From positions 62,001 through 126,000 of the forward strand of contig NZ_JABGCL010000009.1 in NCBI RefSeq assembly GCF_019800005.1: a stretch of 64,000 bases of DNA, in the 5' to 3' direction. A program made the translations under genes and the position numbers. Of the stretch, positions 22,926-32,202 are shown one piece after another. The notes below the pieces were generated by a model. It searched no databases. It saw only the letters and a list, made by a program, of their open reading frames with translations, and was not told the DNA's origin. The stretch comes from Geminicoccus harenae (GTDB taxonomy: Bacteria; Pseudomonadota; Alphaproteobacteria; Geminicoccales; Geminicoccaceae). How positions within the stretch are numbered: the first letter of the stretch is position 1; every line of letters starts with the position of its first letter.

Positions 22926-25505
22926 CTACCTCGTCCCCCCGTCGAACACTCCTGCTGCCGCGATCTCGGCCTCGGTGTCGCTGACGGCCTGCTGCAGCTG
23001 GACGACCAGGTCATCGATGCGCTGGCCATCGGCTGCCGCCTGCTCGATGGCACGGGCCAGGATGCCGATGCGCAGCAGGCCGAAGCTGGGAGCAGTGCCG
23101 GCCAGCCGATGGGCCGGCTTGGTCACCGCCTCAAGGTCACCCTGCATACATTCCACCTCGGCCGCCAGCGCCCTGGCCGACGTCATCGCGTTGGCCAGGA
23201 ACTGCTCCAGCTTGGCTGGCCCGGCCATCTTCCGCAGGCTGTCGATGCGCTGCCGATCAAGGAGCGCTGTAACCTGTTCAGGCACGCCCGCTGCCACAGC
23301 CTCCCTTGGTTCGGGTCGGGCTGCCCCCTCCGTGACCGCCGCAAGCGTATCGAACAGCCGGTCCCAGTCGATCGGCTTGGTCAGGACCCGGTTCATGCCG
23401 GCCGCCAGGCAGCGTTGCTGCTCCCCCTCCATCACGTTGGCCGTCAGGGCCAGGATCGGCACCTGGCCTGCTGGCCGTGGCAGCTTCCGGATCCGCCGGG
23501 TGGCCTCGATGCCGTCCATGACCGGCATCTGCACATCCATCAGCACCACGTCGAAGCGGTCCTGGCCGACCCGCGCCACCGCCTGCTCGCCATTCTCCAC
23601 CAGCAAGACCCGGTGGCCGTTCTGCTCCAGCGAGATCTGCAACAGCTCGCGATTCAGGGCCACGTCATCGGCCACCAGGATCCGCAGCGGCCGCACCGGC
23701 CTGGTGCTGGAGACTTGGCGGCCCTTGCTGGGGATGAGGATCGAGCCGATCGGCAGCCGGATCTCGAAGAAGAACGTGCTTCCCTTGCCGGGCTCGCTCG
23801 CGACTCCGATCTCGCCGCCCATGGCCGTGACCAGGTACCGGCTGATGGCAAGGCCCAGGCCGGTGCCACCGAACCGGCGCGCAATCGTCTGGTCGGCCTG
23901 GCTGAACGCCTGGAACAGCTTCCTGCGGCCTTCCGCGGAGATCCCGATGCCGGTGTCGCGCACCTCGAAGCGGAACGGCACCATCCCGCTGTGAGTGCTG
24001 CCGCAGCGGACCATCACGCTCACCCCGCCACTGCTGGTGAACTTCAGGCCGTTGCCGATCAGGTTGATGAGGACCTGCTGCAGACGGGTCGGATCGCCGC
24101 GCACCACCGGCGGGGAATGCTCGTCGAGATCGACGGTCAAGCTGAGGCCACGCTCGGTCGCCTGCGGCAACATGAGCATGCGCACATCCTCTAGCAGCGT
24201 CGCCAGGGAGAAGTCGACCTGCTCCAGCGTGACCCCGCCGGCTTCCAGCCGGGAGAAGTCCAGGATGTCGTTGATGATGTGCAACAAATGCTTGCCGGAG
24301 GAGCGGATGGCACGGACCTGGTCCTGCTGGCGGCTGCTCAGAGGTTCCTTGGCCAGGAGGTCGGTCATACCCAGCACGCCGGTCATCGGCGTCCTGATCT
24401 CGTGGCTCATCGCCGCCAGGAACTGCCCCTTGGCCAGCTCGCTTCGTTCGGCTTCCAACTTGGCAGCTTCGGCCGCATGCAACGCCTGGCGCAGCGCCAG
24501 GCTCTGGGACTGCCGCCACCAGCTGAGCAGTCCCATGACCAAGGCGATCACGCCGACGGCCCCAGCAGCCCCCCACGCTTGAAGCCGCCAATCCTGCAGG
24601 ATGTTGTCTATCCTGTGCGCGACCACGAGATGCAGGTCCGTTCCTGGCACCGCATTGACAGCGATCACAAAGTCGCTGGTGGTCAGCAGCGGCGATGGCT
24701 GCGCTAGCCACTCGTCCAGCCAGAGCGGCCGTTCCGGCGGCAACGTGCGGTCCGGCCAGTGTGCCGCATCGCGGGCATAGACGACGCCTGCCTTGTCGAT
24801 GAGGGTCAGCCGCTGGTCGGGTCGGAGCAGCAGGCCGCTGAAGATGTCGATGTAGAGCTCCCAGTCGATCGCAACACTGAAGATGCCGGCCAGCGCGCCG
24901 TCTGCTTTCCGCATTGGCCAGCTGAGGGGAACGATCCAACTTTTCGGAGTGGTCCGGGCGTTGACGGGCCGGCCGATGAACATGCGGCTGTCGGGATGCT
25001 CCTGGTGGTGACGGACATAATCACGGTCACTTAGATCGACACTGACGTCTGTCGGTGAGGCCGAGAAGGCTACCCGTCCGTCTGGACCGATCAGGATGCC
25101 CGTCTCGAACGCACGCAGCTGTTGATCGGATGGCGCATAGCCGCGAAGCCAAGCCTGAATCTCATCGAGCTTGAAATGACCGTGGCGGAATTCATTGGCT
25201 GCAACTGTCACGATGAGATCGAGTGTCGCCAAGGCTCGCTGCGTGGCGCCGCTGGCGGATCGGCTGATGGCTGCCAGCTCATGCTCGGACGCAACCAGCG
25301 CCAGTCGCCGGCTCTCGGTCAGAAAGGCCCCCACAATGCCAGCACCCATCAATAGGGTCAGCAATGTGCTCAACAAGGCAACTGTACAAGGTTGCCAGGA
25401 CGATAGCCTGCCCCGTCGACGCATCCACATCAGGCTTTCCGAGCTTGCATCAATCGTTCGAGCCCCGGCCGGCGATAGATCTGTCCTACCGGGTGTCCGG
25501 CTCAT
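22926..25505 (-). CDS. Hybrid sensor histidine kinase (copy 2, on island)
   Basis: 859 residues with the same order as the kinase at 5086: TM1 about 40-62, periplasmic PDC/Cache-like domain, TM2 about 312-330. HisKA has His368 (AAMSHEIRTPM), then HATPase (NLIGNGLKF, GGTGLGL). The receiver has LMDVQMPVMDG and LTKP, and the HPt domain has AHRLAGTAPSFG. The catalytic part is nearly identical to copy 1, while the periplasmic sensor has diverged (for example FRHGHFKLDEIQAWLRGYAP against FRQGHATLEEVLPWLQGHAS). A change in the signal sensed is therefore likely. The start may be at residues 26 or 28 (MWMRR). Confidence 0.9.
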   Translation of the reverse strand: MSRTPGRTDLSPAGARTIDASSESLMWMRRRGRLSSWQPCTVALLSTLLTLLMGAGIVGAFLTESRRLALVASEHELAAISRSASGATQRALATLDLIVTVAANEFRHGHFKLDEIQAWLRGYAPSDQQLRAFETGILIGPDGRVAFSASPTDVSVDLSDRDYVRHHQEHPDSRMFIGRPVNARTTPKSWIVPLSWPMRKADGALAGIFSVAIDWELYIDIFSGLLLRPDQRLTLIDKAGVVYARDAAHWPDRTLPPERPLWLDEWLAQPSPLLTTSDFVIAVNAVPGTDLHLVVAHRIDNILQDWRLQAWGAAGAVGVIALVMGLLSWWRQSQSLALRQALHAAEAAKLEAERSELAKGQFLAAMSHEIRTPMTGVLGMTDLLAKEPLSSRQQDQVRAIRSSGKHLLHIINDILDFSRLEAGGVTLEQVDFSLATLLEDVRMLMLPQATERGLSLTVDLDEHSPPVVRGDPTRLQQVLINLIGNGLKFTSSGGVSVMVRCGSTHSGMVPFRFEVRDTGIGISAEGRRKLFQAFSQADQTIARRFGGTGLGLAISRYLVTAMGGEIGVASEPGKGSTFFFEIRLPIGSILIPSKGRQVSSTRPVRPLRILVADDVALNRELLQISLEQNGHRVLLVENGEQAVARVGQDRFDVVLMDVQMPVMDGIEATRRIRKLPRPAGQVPILALTANVMEGEQQRCLAAGMNRVLTKPIDWDRLFDTLAAVTEGAARPEPREAVAAGVPEQVTALLDRQRIDSLRKMAGPAKLEQFLANAMTSARALAAEVECMQGDLEAVTKPAHRLAGTAPSFGLLRIGILARAIEQAAADGQRIDDLVVQLQQAVSDTEAEIAAAGVFDGGTR

Positions 25506-25768
25506 GATTGGCCTTGCTGCAATGCTGCCGGCCTCCCCAGGTACCGCTCATGCCCAGGGCCCGGCGTCAACCGATGTCTCGTCGCACCGATCGCTTGCAG
25601 CTGTCCTGCACTGGCTCGAGGAAGGCAGGATGGAGCATCGACGTCCTGCCTGCGCGACAAGACCGTGGCCAAACCTCTTGGTCGTCAGGCGGCGGTGCGT
25701 GTGGCCTGTGGGCGCTGCGGGCCAACCAAGTGGTGCCGCCATGGGAAGGCGGCGGAGGTGCTAGGCGA
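25506..25768. other. Upstream region of kinase copy 2
   Basis: About 25556-25665 is closely similar to 7720-7835 upstream of kinase copy 1. A short plus-strand frame from ATG 25504 reads like a signal peptide but breaks. No intact gene is seen. Confidence 0.4.
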
Positions 25769-26014
25769 TCACGGCTCCTGCATCCGCTCCTCGATCTCGC
25801 CGCGCAGCGCGCCCGCCTCCCCTGGCGGACAGTCGATGATGGCCAGCTCCAGCCCGGGCTGGATCCGGCCCTTGCGCAGCGCCGAGGCCACGCCGAACAG
25901 CAACTCCGGACGCGACAGGGCCACGATGCGCAGGATCTCGCGCAGGGTCGGCGGATCGCGCCGGATCCAAGCGATGACGTACACCTGCGCCAGGGGGATC
26001 TCGGGGTCGGGCAT
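25769..26014 (-). CDS. Small hypothetical protein
   Basis: 81 residues. The pattern TLREILRIVALSRPELLFGV, ALRKGRIQPGLELAIIDCPP and an acidic helical tail suggests a small helical protein. It is close to the broken cheB and may belong to the same former signalling locus. Not recognised. Confidence 0.4.
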   Translation of the reverse strand: MPDPEIPLAQVYVIAWIRRDPPTLREILRIVALSRPELLFGVASALRKGRIQPGLELAIIDCPPGEAGALRGEIEERMQEP

Positions 26015-26089
26015 GGTAAGGGCCGGCGTGGTGGCTTGGGCAACTCGAGGCCGGGTCAGGGGGTTCCGCCGCCGGTCAGCTTGTTCTAC

Positions 26090-26545
26090 CGCCCTGCCCG
26101 GCAGTGCCCCTGGATGCCGGCCGCGATCTCGTCCGGGCTGCCGATCAGGTTGATCGGGCCGTCATAGGCGATGGCGTTCTCCGGCATGCCGCGCCAGGAT
26201 TTGGGCTCGGGCGTCACCACCATGGTGATGCCGCCGGCCTGATGGATCGCGGCCAGGCCGCGTGACCCGTCGTCCAGGTTACCGGACAGCACCACGCCGA
26301 TCATCCTCTGCCAGCATGGGCCGCCACCGACCGGAACAGCAGGTCGACCCTGTGGTTGCGGTGCTGGCGGTCCGGATCCTGGACGAGCTTGCTGAAGCTG
26401 TTGGCCGCCAAGGTGAGGTGCTCGGCCGGCTGGCCGATATAAACGCAGCCTAGCTTGAACCGTTGCTCCTCCTTGGCAATGGCGACCGGCAGGGCGAAGC
26501 GGCGCGCCAGGATCGCCCGCAGCTGGCAACATGCGCTGGATTTTC
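26090..26545 (-). pseudogene. CheB-type methylesterase, truncated and frameshifted
   Basis: Reading leftwards, one frame gives RRFALPVAIAKEEQRFKLGC, VYIGQPAEHLTLAANSFSKL and HRNHRVDLLFRSVAAHAG. A second frame then continues with RMIGVVLSGNLDDGSRGLAA and GMPENAIAYDGPINLIG. These are the middle and C-terminal parts of a CheB methylesterase domain (HRPSVDVLF and SGxxxDG-type motifs) joined across a frameshift near 26315. The N-terminal part with the catalytic serine motif is missing. The gene is dead, whatever its earlier role in a CheB/CheR-like signalling unit. Confidence 0.75.
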
Positions 26546-26691
26546 CTCCGGGAATGAGCAGGATGTAGCGATGAACAGGTGGCGCTGGATCGACGCCCTG
26601 CCCTTATGTCATGTAGAGCACTTAGAGTTGAGATGGTCCAGATCCCCTTCAGCGTCATCTAGCGTTCCGATCCTGGGCCAGAGCATCCATC

Positions 26692-27798
26692 GTGCACCCT
26701 CCTGATCATGTTCGTGATCCCGCCAGGCTTGCGGCTTTGGCCCGCTACGCTGTCCTTGGCACACCCGCCGAGCCGGGCTTCGACAACATCGTGCAGTTGG
26801 CTGCGCAGGTATGTGACGCTTCAGTCGCCTTGGTGAGCCTCGTTGCTGCCGACCATCAATGGTTCAAGGCGCGGATCGGGTTCGAGGCCCGCCAGACCGA
26901 CCTTGACAGCTCGGTCTGTGCCTTCGCCCTGCTTGAGCCGGAGCTGCTCGTCATCCCTGATCTTACCCAGGACGAGCGAACTCGGAACAACCCGCTGGTC
27001 ACGGGTGATCCTCACATCAGGTTCTATGCCGGCGCGCCGTTCCGAGCGGCAACGGGAGAGGTGCTGGGAAGCCTCTGCGTCCTCGATGACAAGAAACGTC
27101 CGGGCGGGTTGACCGAGCAGCAGGCCGTCGGCCTCAAGAACCTAGCACGGCAGGTAGAAAATCAGCTGGAGTTGCGACAGGCGATCATTGAACGGGATGC
27201 TCTGACGGCTCAGCAACAGCTTATGGTTCATGAGCTGAACCATCGCCTCAAGAACATGTTTGCGATGATCCAGGCTATCGCCATGCAGACCTTTCGCCCG
27301 GTTACTGATCGAGAACCAGTCGATGCGTTTCTCCAGCGCCTCCATGCGCTGTCTTCCGCGCACGACGTTCTCCTCCAGCAAAACTGGTCGGCCGCCAAAC
27401 TTGGCATGGTCGTTTCTAATGTGCTCGGGACCCTGGCTGATATCGACCGGTTCGATATCGTTGGACCTGAGATCAAGCTTGGACCCCGCACGGTCTTGGG
27501 GGTGTCGCTGCTCCTTCATGAGCTGACGACCAATGCGCTAAAGTACGGCTCACTTTCCAAAGAAGGTGGCCGTGTCGTCCTGCATTGGCAGCTCGAGGGC
27601 CAGGAAGACGATGCGGAGCTTGTGCTGGCGTGGCGTGAAAAGGGTGGACCACCTGCCAAGGAACCGAAGCGCCGAGGCTTTGGGTCGAAGCTTATCCACA
27701 TGGGCCTTGTTGGAACCGGCGGTGCGGAGCTTCGTTATCTGCCGTCAGGCCTGGAGGCTGAGTTCAGAGCACCTCTCGCCCAGGTGCGTCAGTCGTAA
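26692..27798 (+). CDS. GAF-HWE sensor histidine kinase
   Basis: 368 residues from GTG 26692. The GAF domain covers about 20-155 (FDNIVQLAAQVCDASVALVS, FYAGAPFRAATGEVLGSLCV). A HWE/HisKA_2 kinase core follows with His184 in HELNHRLKNMFAMIQAIA. The ATP-binding part has HELTTNALKYGSLS and RRGFGSKLI. There are no membrane segments, so it is cytosolic. The response-regulator gene 20 bp downstream is the likely partner. HWE kinases are typical of alphaproteobacteria and often work in light, redox or general stress signalling; the signal here is unknown. Confidence 0.85.
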   Translation: MHPPDHVRDPARLAALARYAVLGTPAEPGFDNIVQLAAQVCDASVALVSLVAADHQWFKARIGFEARQTDLDSSVCAFALLEPELLVIPDLTQDERTRNNPLVTGDPHIRFYAGAPFRAATGEVLGSLCVLDDKKRPGGLTEQQAVGLKNLARQVENQLELRQAIIERDALTAQQQLMVHELNHRLKNMFAMIQAIAMQTFRPVTDREPVDAFLQRLHALSSAHDVLLQQNWSAAKLGMVVSNVLGTLADIDRFDIVGPEIKLGPRTVLGVSLLLHELTTNALKYGSLSKEGGRVVLHWQLEGQEDDAELVLAWREKGGPPAKEPKRRGFGSKLIHMGLVGTGGAELRYLPSGLEAEFRAPLAQVRQS

Positions 27799-27818
27799 GA
27801 ACGGAGGGAGCTTGGGCG

Positions 27819-28184
27819 TTGGTTGCGACACGACAAGTCATCCTGGTGGTCGAGGATGAGCCGCTACTGAGATTGGCAGCGGTGGACATGGTGGAAGATG
27901 CGGGCTTTGAGGCCGTGTCTGCAGCAAATGCTGCCCAGGCCATCAGCATCCTGGAAAACCGCAACGACATTCGGCTCGTGTTCTCCGACATCGACATGTT
28001 GCCCGGCATGGATGGGATAAAGCTGGCTGCCTATATCCGAGATCGCTGGCCACCCATCGCGATCATTCTGACGTCAGGCATCTATGCATCAACTGATGTG
28101 ACTTTGCCACCAAATAGCCTTTTCTTTTCTAAGCCTTATGTAGAGCGAGACATATTGCGGGCAGCTCGACGAATGATTGCCTGA
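27819..28184 (+). CDS. Single-domain response regulator
   Basis: 121 residues from TTG 27819; GGAGGGAG lies about 9 nt upstream. It is a stand-alone CheY-like receiver with acidic residues in VVEDEP, phospho-acceptor Asp57 (FSDIDMLPGMDG), a switch serine (ILTSG) and conserved Lys (FFSKPY). There is no output domain, so it would act by protein contact or as a phosphate shuttle. Its place behind the HWE kinase makes it the likely target. Confidence 0.85.
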   Translation: MVATRQVILVVEDEPLLRLAAVDMVEDAGFEAVSAANAAQAISILENRNDIRLVFSDIDMLPGMDGIKLAAYIRDRWPPIAIILTSGIYASTDVTLPPNSLFFSKPYVERDILRAARRMIA

Positions 28185-28189
28185 CCAAG

Positions 28190-28448
28190 ATAAAAGGATT
28201 CAGATATAGGTGTGCGGCATGTGCGAGTGCGATGCCGTAGACATGTGACAGAGGAGCCGGTGATCAGTGGGCCCGGCTCGATTGCCATCTGCCTAAAGAG
28301 CACCCGGACGAGGAACACATCGATGTTGCCGCTGGAAGTTCAGCAGTAGACATCATCCGGCTCAGACGCTGGACCATTTCTGTGATAAGCGGACGGCTGA
28401 GACTTAAGGCACACAGCATCAGGCCGCTGCTCTCCGCGGTGTTTTCTG
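28190..28448. other. Spacer before the truncated ABC ATPase
   Basis: No gene or clear signal seen; short frames on both strands look random. It marks the junction at which the ABC ATPase lost its N-terminus. Confidence 0.35.
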
Positions 28449-29042
28449 ACGCTCGGCAACTTCCAGCACCAGCTCGCCTACCTGCCCCAGGCCGACACCA
28501 TCCACTGGCGGCTCAGCGTCGCCGACCTGGTGATGCTCGGCCGGCTGCCGCACCGCCAGGGCTGGAACGGCCCTGGACCGGCAGATCACGCGGCGGTCGC
28601 CGAAGCCCTGGCCGCCACGGACTGCGCGGGCCTGGCGGCACGCGCGGTCGACACGCTGTCCGGCGGCGAGCGGGCGCGCGTCCTCCTGGCCCGGGCGCTG
28701 GCCGGCCAGCCCGCCATCCTGCTCGCCGACGAGCCCACCGCCGGTCTCGATCCCTACCATCAGCTCGAGGTGATGGAGCGGCTGCAGTCGCTGGCGCAGA
28801 GCGGCGCCACCGTCCTGGTGGTCCTGCACGACTTGGCCGCGGCGGTGCGCTTCTGCGACCGCCTCGTCCTGCTCGACCGGGGCCGCGTGGTGGCGGCGGG
28901 CGACCCCGGAGAGGTGACGGCAGCGCCCAACCTCAGGACCGTCTTCCGCATCGAGGCGGCACGTGGCCAATTGCCGGAAGGGTCCTATCTCCTGCCGCGG
29001 CGGCGGATCCTGGACCGAGCGCCAGGCAGCACGCTGATCTAA
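28449..29042 (+). pseudogene. Iron/hemin-type ABC ATPase lacking Walker A
   Basis: In-frame similarity begins near 28449 ([20 protein letters not shown]) and runs to the stop at 29042. The signature [15 protein letters not shown], Walker [13 protein letters not shown] and the H-loop [10 protein letters not shown] are present, but the whole N-terminus with Walker A is missing. The family is FecE/FhuC/HmuV. A product from ATG 28533 could be made but could not bind ATP normally. The 250 bp before it contain nothing else I recognise. Like the MFS remnant at 8246, it is debris of a siderophore uptake system. Confidence 0.75.
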
Positions 29043-29128
29043 CCGATCGCCCAGATGGCGCCGGCCTCGAAACGTGAGGAGGTCTTGCTGGACCACTGCC
29101 TTATCCAATACGCCAAGCCGACAAGGCA

Positions 29129-29683
29129 TCAAGCTTCAGTTTCTGTTGTCTCTGCCGCCATGTGCCACGCGATGACATGCTTGTGGTACCAACGCCCAAG
29201 GCTTTCCCCGAGCACGACCAGGCTGATGCCCAGCAGCGCCACATCTTTGATCAAGAACGAGCCCGTTGCATTGAGCCATGGAAACCCGCCTGATGCAGCC
29301 TCCCAGATCGGCAGCGCGAACATGGTCGACACGGTGACGGCAAAGGTCAGGCTGGCGAGTGCACCTCCAGCGACACCGGCGCGGGCTGACCAGGGCGAAG
29401 CGATCAGAAGTGCGGCCGTCAGCAGCTCGACGGTGCCTAGCAGGTAGGAAGCACCGGCTTCGCCGAAGACCGGGTAGAGCCAGGCGAGCCAGGGCGTCCC
29501 GCTGATCAGCGGCTTGAGCGCATCGATCTCGATCTGCGTGAACTTGAGAATGCCGATCATCGCGAGCGGTAGGACGATGCCTGTCAGCGCGACGGCGCGG
29601 CCGGCCGATCTGAGATGCTCAGCGTGCTCAGGGCGATTCAGTAGGGCAAGCGTTCGGTGAGCGGCCATCGGGCGGTGCTGCAT
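29129..29683 (-). CDS. DUF417/RclC-like inner-membrane protein
   Basis: 184 residues from ATG 29683; upstream codons of the longer frame are in the regulatory region. Four hydrophobic segments are seen, including ALTGIVLPLAMIGILKF, ASYLLGTVELLTAALLIA and LIKDVALLGISLVVLG. The sequence KFTQIEIDALKPLISGTPWL is the DUF417 (YkgB/RclC) signature. RclC in E. coli is part of a reactive-chlorine response. The divergent MarR-type gene with a cysteine cluster fits an oxidant-responsive pair; that is an inference. Confidence 0.8.
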   Translation of the reverse strand: MQHRPMAAHRTLALLNRPEHAEHLRSAGRAVALTGIVLPLAMIGILKFTQIEIDALKPLISGTPWLAWLYPVFGEAGASYLLGTVELLTAALLIASPWSARAGVAGGALASLTFAVTVSTMFALPIWEAASGGFPWLNATGSFLIKDVALLGISLVVLGESLGRWYHKHVIAWHMAAETTETEA

Positions 29684-29701
29684 GACTGTCTCCAGCAATT
29701 G

Positions 29702-29754
29702 TATGCGTGAAGCATATAACTGCACGCTCTCTTGATGTCTATGCGTCGCGCATA
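29702..29754. promoter_or_regulatory. Twin palindromic operator between RclC-like and MarR genes
   Basis: Two 15-bp inverted repeats of the form TATGC-n5-GCATA occur at 29702-29716 and 29740-29754, 38 bp apart. The second is the longer perfect form TATGCG-TCG-CGCATA. They lie in the short space between divergent genes, where a MarR dimer would repress both. Confidence 0.7.
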
Positions 29755-29766
29755 TATTTTTAATGG

Positions 29767-30279
29767 ATGGAGAATGCGAAGATCGAGAACGTGGTCGGCG
29801 CCCTGGTGATGGCACTGTCCGATGCCGTCCTGCGCGGCACACAGGGCCAAGCGCCTGAGCCTGGACCGGCTGCAGCAGCGATCACATTGCTGGGACACGA
29901 ACCAGGGCTGCCGATCGAGCGGCTACGGCGGGCGTTGCACCTCTCACACCCAGGTGCGGTGCGTCTGGTAGATAGGCTCGTTGCTGATGGACTGATTGTG
30001 CGGCAGCCTTCTCCGGCTGACCGCCGAGCGGTCTCGTTGCACCTGACCCAAGCCGGCGAACGAAGCAGGCTGGCTATTCTAGATGCGCGTCAGGGCAGCT
30101 TGGCACGTGCCCTGGACCTTCTGGATGCGCCTGAGCGCGAGGTCTTTGGGCGCCTTGCTGAGAAACTGCTGGGCGGCCTGATCCAGGACCTCGACCACGC
30201 CTATTCCGTGTGCCGGCTTTGCGATCAGACGGTGTGTGTGGATTGTCCGGTCGAAAAAGCGCTGAGATCCAAAGAGTGA
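29767..30279 (+). CDS. MarR-family regulator with C-terminal cysteine cluster
   Basis: 170 residues. The winged helix is at about 37-95 (IERLRRALHLSHPGAVRLVD, then VRQPSPADRRAVSLHLT). The C-terminal dimer helices carry Cys149, Cys152, Cys157 and Cys160 in CRLCDQTVCVDC, which could bind a metal or form disulfides. It is divergent from the RclC-like gene and separated from it by two palindromes. Likely a redox- or metal-responsive repressor of that gene and of itself. Confidence 0.85.
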   Translation: MENAKIENVVGALVMALSDAVLRGTQGQAPEPGPAAAAITLLGHEPGLPIERLRRALHLSHPGAVRLVDRLVADGLIVRQPSPADRRAVSLHLTQAGERSRLAILDARQGSLARALDLLDAPEREVFGRLAEKLLGGLIQDLDHAYSVCRLCDQTVCVDCPVEKALRSKE

Positions 30280-30439
30280 CAGGTCCGGATTTCAGTGACA
30301 GCCATCGGCCGCAACTTCCTGCGGAAGCGTCACAAAGGCAGCCGCGTTCGGATGAAGTTGATGTTGATCCTTGCAGCGCGGGATGAGGGCTTGGTGGTGA
30401 TGGCGAGCGGAATGGGCTGAAGGCTGCGACATCGCCGAA

Positions 30440-31333
30440 CTAAGCCGAAACTTTCCCGAACCAGGCGGCAATCTCGGCTGAGGCACGGTCTGGATCCTCG
30501 CGACGCGGGAAGTGGCCGATACTTTCGAGCGGCGCGGCATCGAGGTCGGTGAAATACTCCTCCAACCGATCCATCCATTCGACCTTGAGCACTGGATCGA
30601 GCGCGCCCCAGCGAATGCAGGTGGGGATCGCGATCGGCGGCTCTTGCGGGTCCTCGCGCTGCATCGCGGCGCTACGAGCGGCGTTGCGGCTCAGGTACCA
30701 GTCGAAGCCGCCTTGCAGGTTGCCAGGCTTGAGGAAGTTGTCGACCCAGGCCTCCAGCACCTCCCCCTCGAATGCAGCCGGGTTACCGGCCGCCCAGTGG
30801 CGGAGCATGTTGCCGAAATAGACACGGCAGGCTTTTCGCGAGGAGCCAACGAGATCTGCAGCCCACGGCTTCAGGTGGAAGGACTGGTACCAGATCTCCG
30901 CCAAATGGCCCGGCGCAGCCCAGCGTGACCCGATGCCAGGATAGGGACAGTCGAAGAAGAAGAGCCGGGTCAGACGCTCTGGCTGCATCCGGGCGAAGGC
31001 TTGTGCGACGACAGCACCCACGTCGTGGCCCACGATCCCAACGCGGCCAAGGTCCAGATGGTCGAGCAATGCCAGCAGGTCCCGCGCGTGCACCTCGGAC
31101 CCGACACGATCGGATGGGCCCGCGTCTGGCTTTCGGCTGTTGCCGAAGCCCCGCAGGTCGGGGGCGATCATGTCGAAGCGATCAGCCAAGCGCACCATCA
31201 CCGGCTCCCAGGTGAACCAGAACTCCGGCCAGCCGTGGAGCAGCAGGATAGGCAGCCTCCCTTGCCCGCAACGAGCGTAATGGAGCCGTGTACCGTTCGC
31301 CTCGAACGTGTCGTGCAGGATGGCGTGAGCCAC
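30440..31333 (-). CDS. Alpha/beta hydrolase, epoxide-hydrolase-like
   Basis: 297 residues from GTG 31333, preceded by GGGGAGC. HGWPEFWFTW (residues 33-42) gives the HGxP oxyanion motif of epoxide hydrolases and haloalkane dehalogenases. The nucleophile is Asp104 in VGHDVGA, a catalytic acid lies near WGALDPV, and the His is in SIGHFPRREDPD. The cap region (WYQSFHLKPWA and neighbours) fits soluble epoxide hydrolases. The substrate is unknown; detoxification is a common role of the family. Confidence 0.8.
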   Translation of the reverse strand: MAHAILHDTFEANGTRLHYARCGQGRLPILLLHGWPEFWFTWEPVMVRLADRFDMIAPDLRGFGNSRKPDAGPSDRVGSEVHARDLLALLDHLDLGRVGIVGHDVGAVVAQAFARMQPERLTRLFFFDCPYPGIGSRWAAPGHLAEIWYQSFHLKPWAADLVGSSRKACRVYFGNMLRHWAAGNPAAFEGEVLEAWVDNFLKPGNLQGGFDWYLSRNAARSAAMQREDPQEPPIAIPTCIRWGALDPVLKVEWMDRLEEYFTDLDAAPLESIGHFPRREDPDRASAEIAAWFGKVSA

Positions 31334-31470
31334 TGTGGCGCTCCCCCTCAGTTGCCGAGCAGCAAGCTCAACCACTCAGCCAGGTGCCGGTGCCGCCACC
31401 GTGATGAACAGCTGAAGCCGTTCAGGGCCGCTGCCTCGACAGCACTCTACCTATCACCGCAGGCCCTGCC

Positions 31471-31680
31471 TCAGGTGCCTCCAGGCGACTGAGAGGAAGT
31501 GGCCGGAGCCTGAGGTTTCTCGGCAGCTGCAGCCTGTAGGCCGAGCTCGACCAGGCGGCGGATGGCCTCTGCCTCACTCGGAAGTGGGTCCTGTTGGCGC
31601 CGCCACATGGATATCGCGGAGATCAGCTCCGGCGACATCCGCACGAGCTTGGTTTCGGTAAGTTGAGGTCGCTTGCTCAT
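31471..31680 (-). CDS. Ribbon-helix-helix-type small regulator
   Basis: 69 residues from ATG 31680. Motif: KLVRMSPELISAISMWRRQQ then PSEAEAIRRLVELGL, the strand-helix-helix pattern of CopG/Arc-type regulators. Twin CCGATATCGG palindromes lie just upstream, as expected for an autoregulated RHH dimer-of-dimers. The divergent Tat-like cassette at 31807 is the other likely target. Confidence 0.7.
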   Translation of the reverse strand: MSKRPQLTETKLVRMSPELISAISMWRRQQDPLPSEAEAIRRLVELGLQAAAAEKPQAPATSSQSPGGT

Positions 31681-31693
31681 AACGCCGTCATAA

Positions 31694-31734
31694 CCGATAT
31701 CGGCGTTGACATCTATAGATAACACCGATATCGG
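31694..31734. promoter_or_regulatory. Twin CCGATATCGG operator
   Basis: CCGATATCGG occurs at 31694-31703 and 31725-31734, 31 bp apart (about three helical turns), with ATCTATAGAT, also palindromic, between them at 31711-31720. It lies between the RHH gene and the divergent cassette, and is probably the RHH protein's binding region. Confidence 0.65.
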
Positions 31735-31806
31735 TTATAGCGCGGACCGGCCGAGGATCATCACTCCTCGACCGGCCCTAACCACCAACCGATGGAGCCA
31801 TCGGTC

Positions 31807-32202
31807 ATGGCTGAGGCCACTTTTACCATCTCCCGCCGCACACTGCTCGGGGGGATCGTCGCTGCACCTGTGATCGGCGTCACCGCGACCGCTGCCGCCG
31901 CCCCTGCCGGATCCGCCCTCTTCCCCCTCTGGCAGGAACGCGAGGAGCTGCTGGCCAGGCGGCGTCAGCTGCTCGCCTTGCAAGACGGCGATGCGCTCGA
32001 CGCCCTGTGGACTCCGATCTTCGACGTCGAGGAGCGGATCGCGCAGTACCGGTCAACGAGCCAAGAGGATCTACGGATCAAGGCGGCGCTGGCCAACGAC
32101 CTGCTCGCAGACGCGCCGGACGAGGAGGACATCCACCACCCGATCCTGCTCAGCATCTTCCGGGACGTGGAGCGGATGCTGCTGACGGGGGTGTCGACAT
32201 GA
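31807..32202 (+). CDS. Tat-like leader small protein 1
   Basis: 131 residues from ATG 31807. The N-terminus TISRRTLLGGIVAAPVIGV has the SRRxLL twin-arginine pattern followed by a hydrophobic stretch ending at ATAAAAPA, a possible signal peptide. The mature part is a helical charged domain (FPLWQEREELLARRRQLLAL, EERIAQYRSTSQEDLRIKAA). It resembles the next two gene products in layout. The stop overlaps the next ATG. Function unknown. Confidence 0.6.
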   Translation: MAEATFTISRRTLLGGIVAAPVIGVTATAAAAPAGSALFPLWQEREELLARRRQLLALQDGDALDALWTPIFDVEERIAQYRSTSQEDLRIKAALANDLLADAPDEEDIHHPILLSIFRDVERMLLTGVST

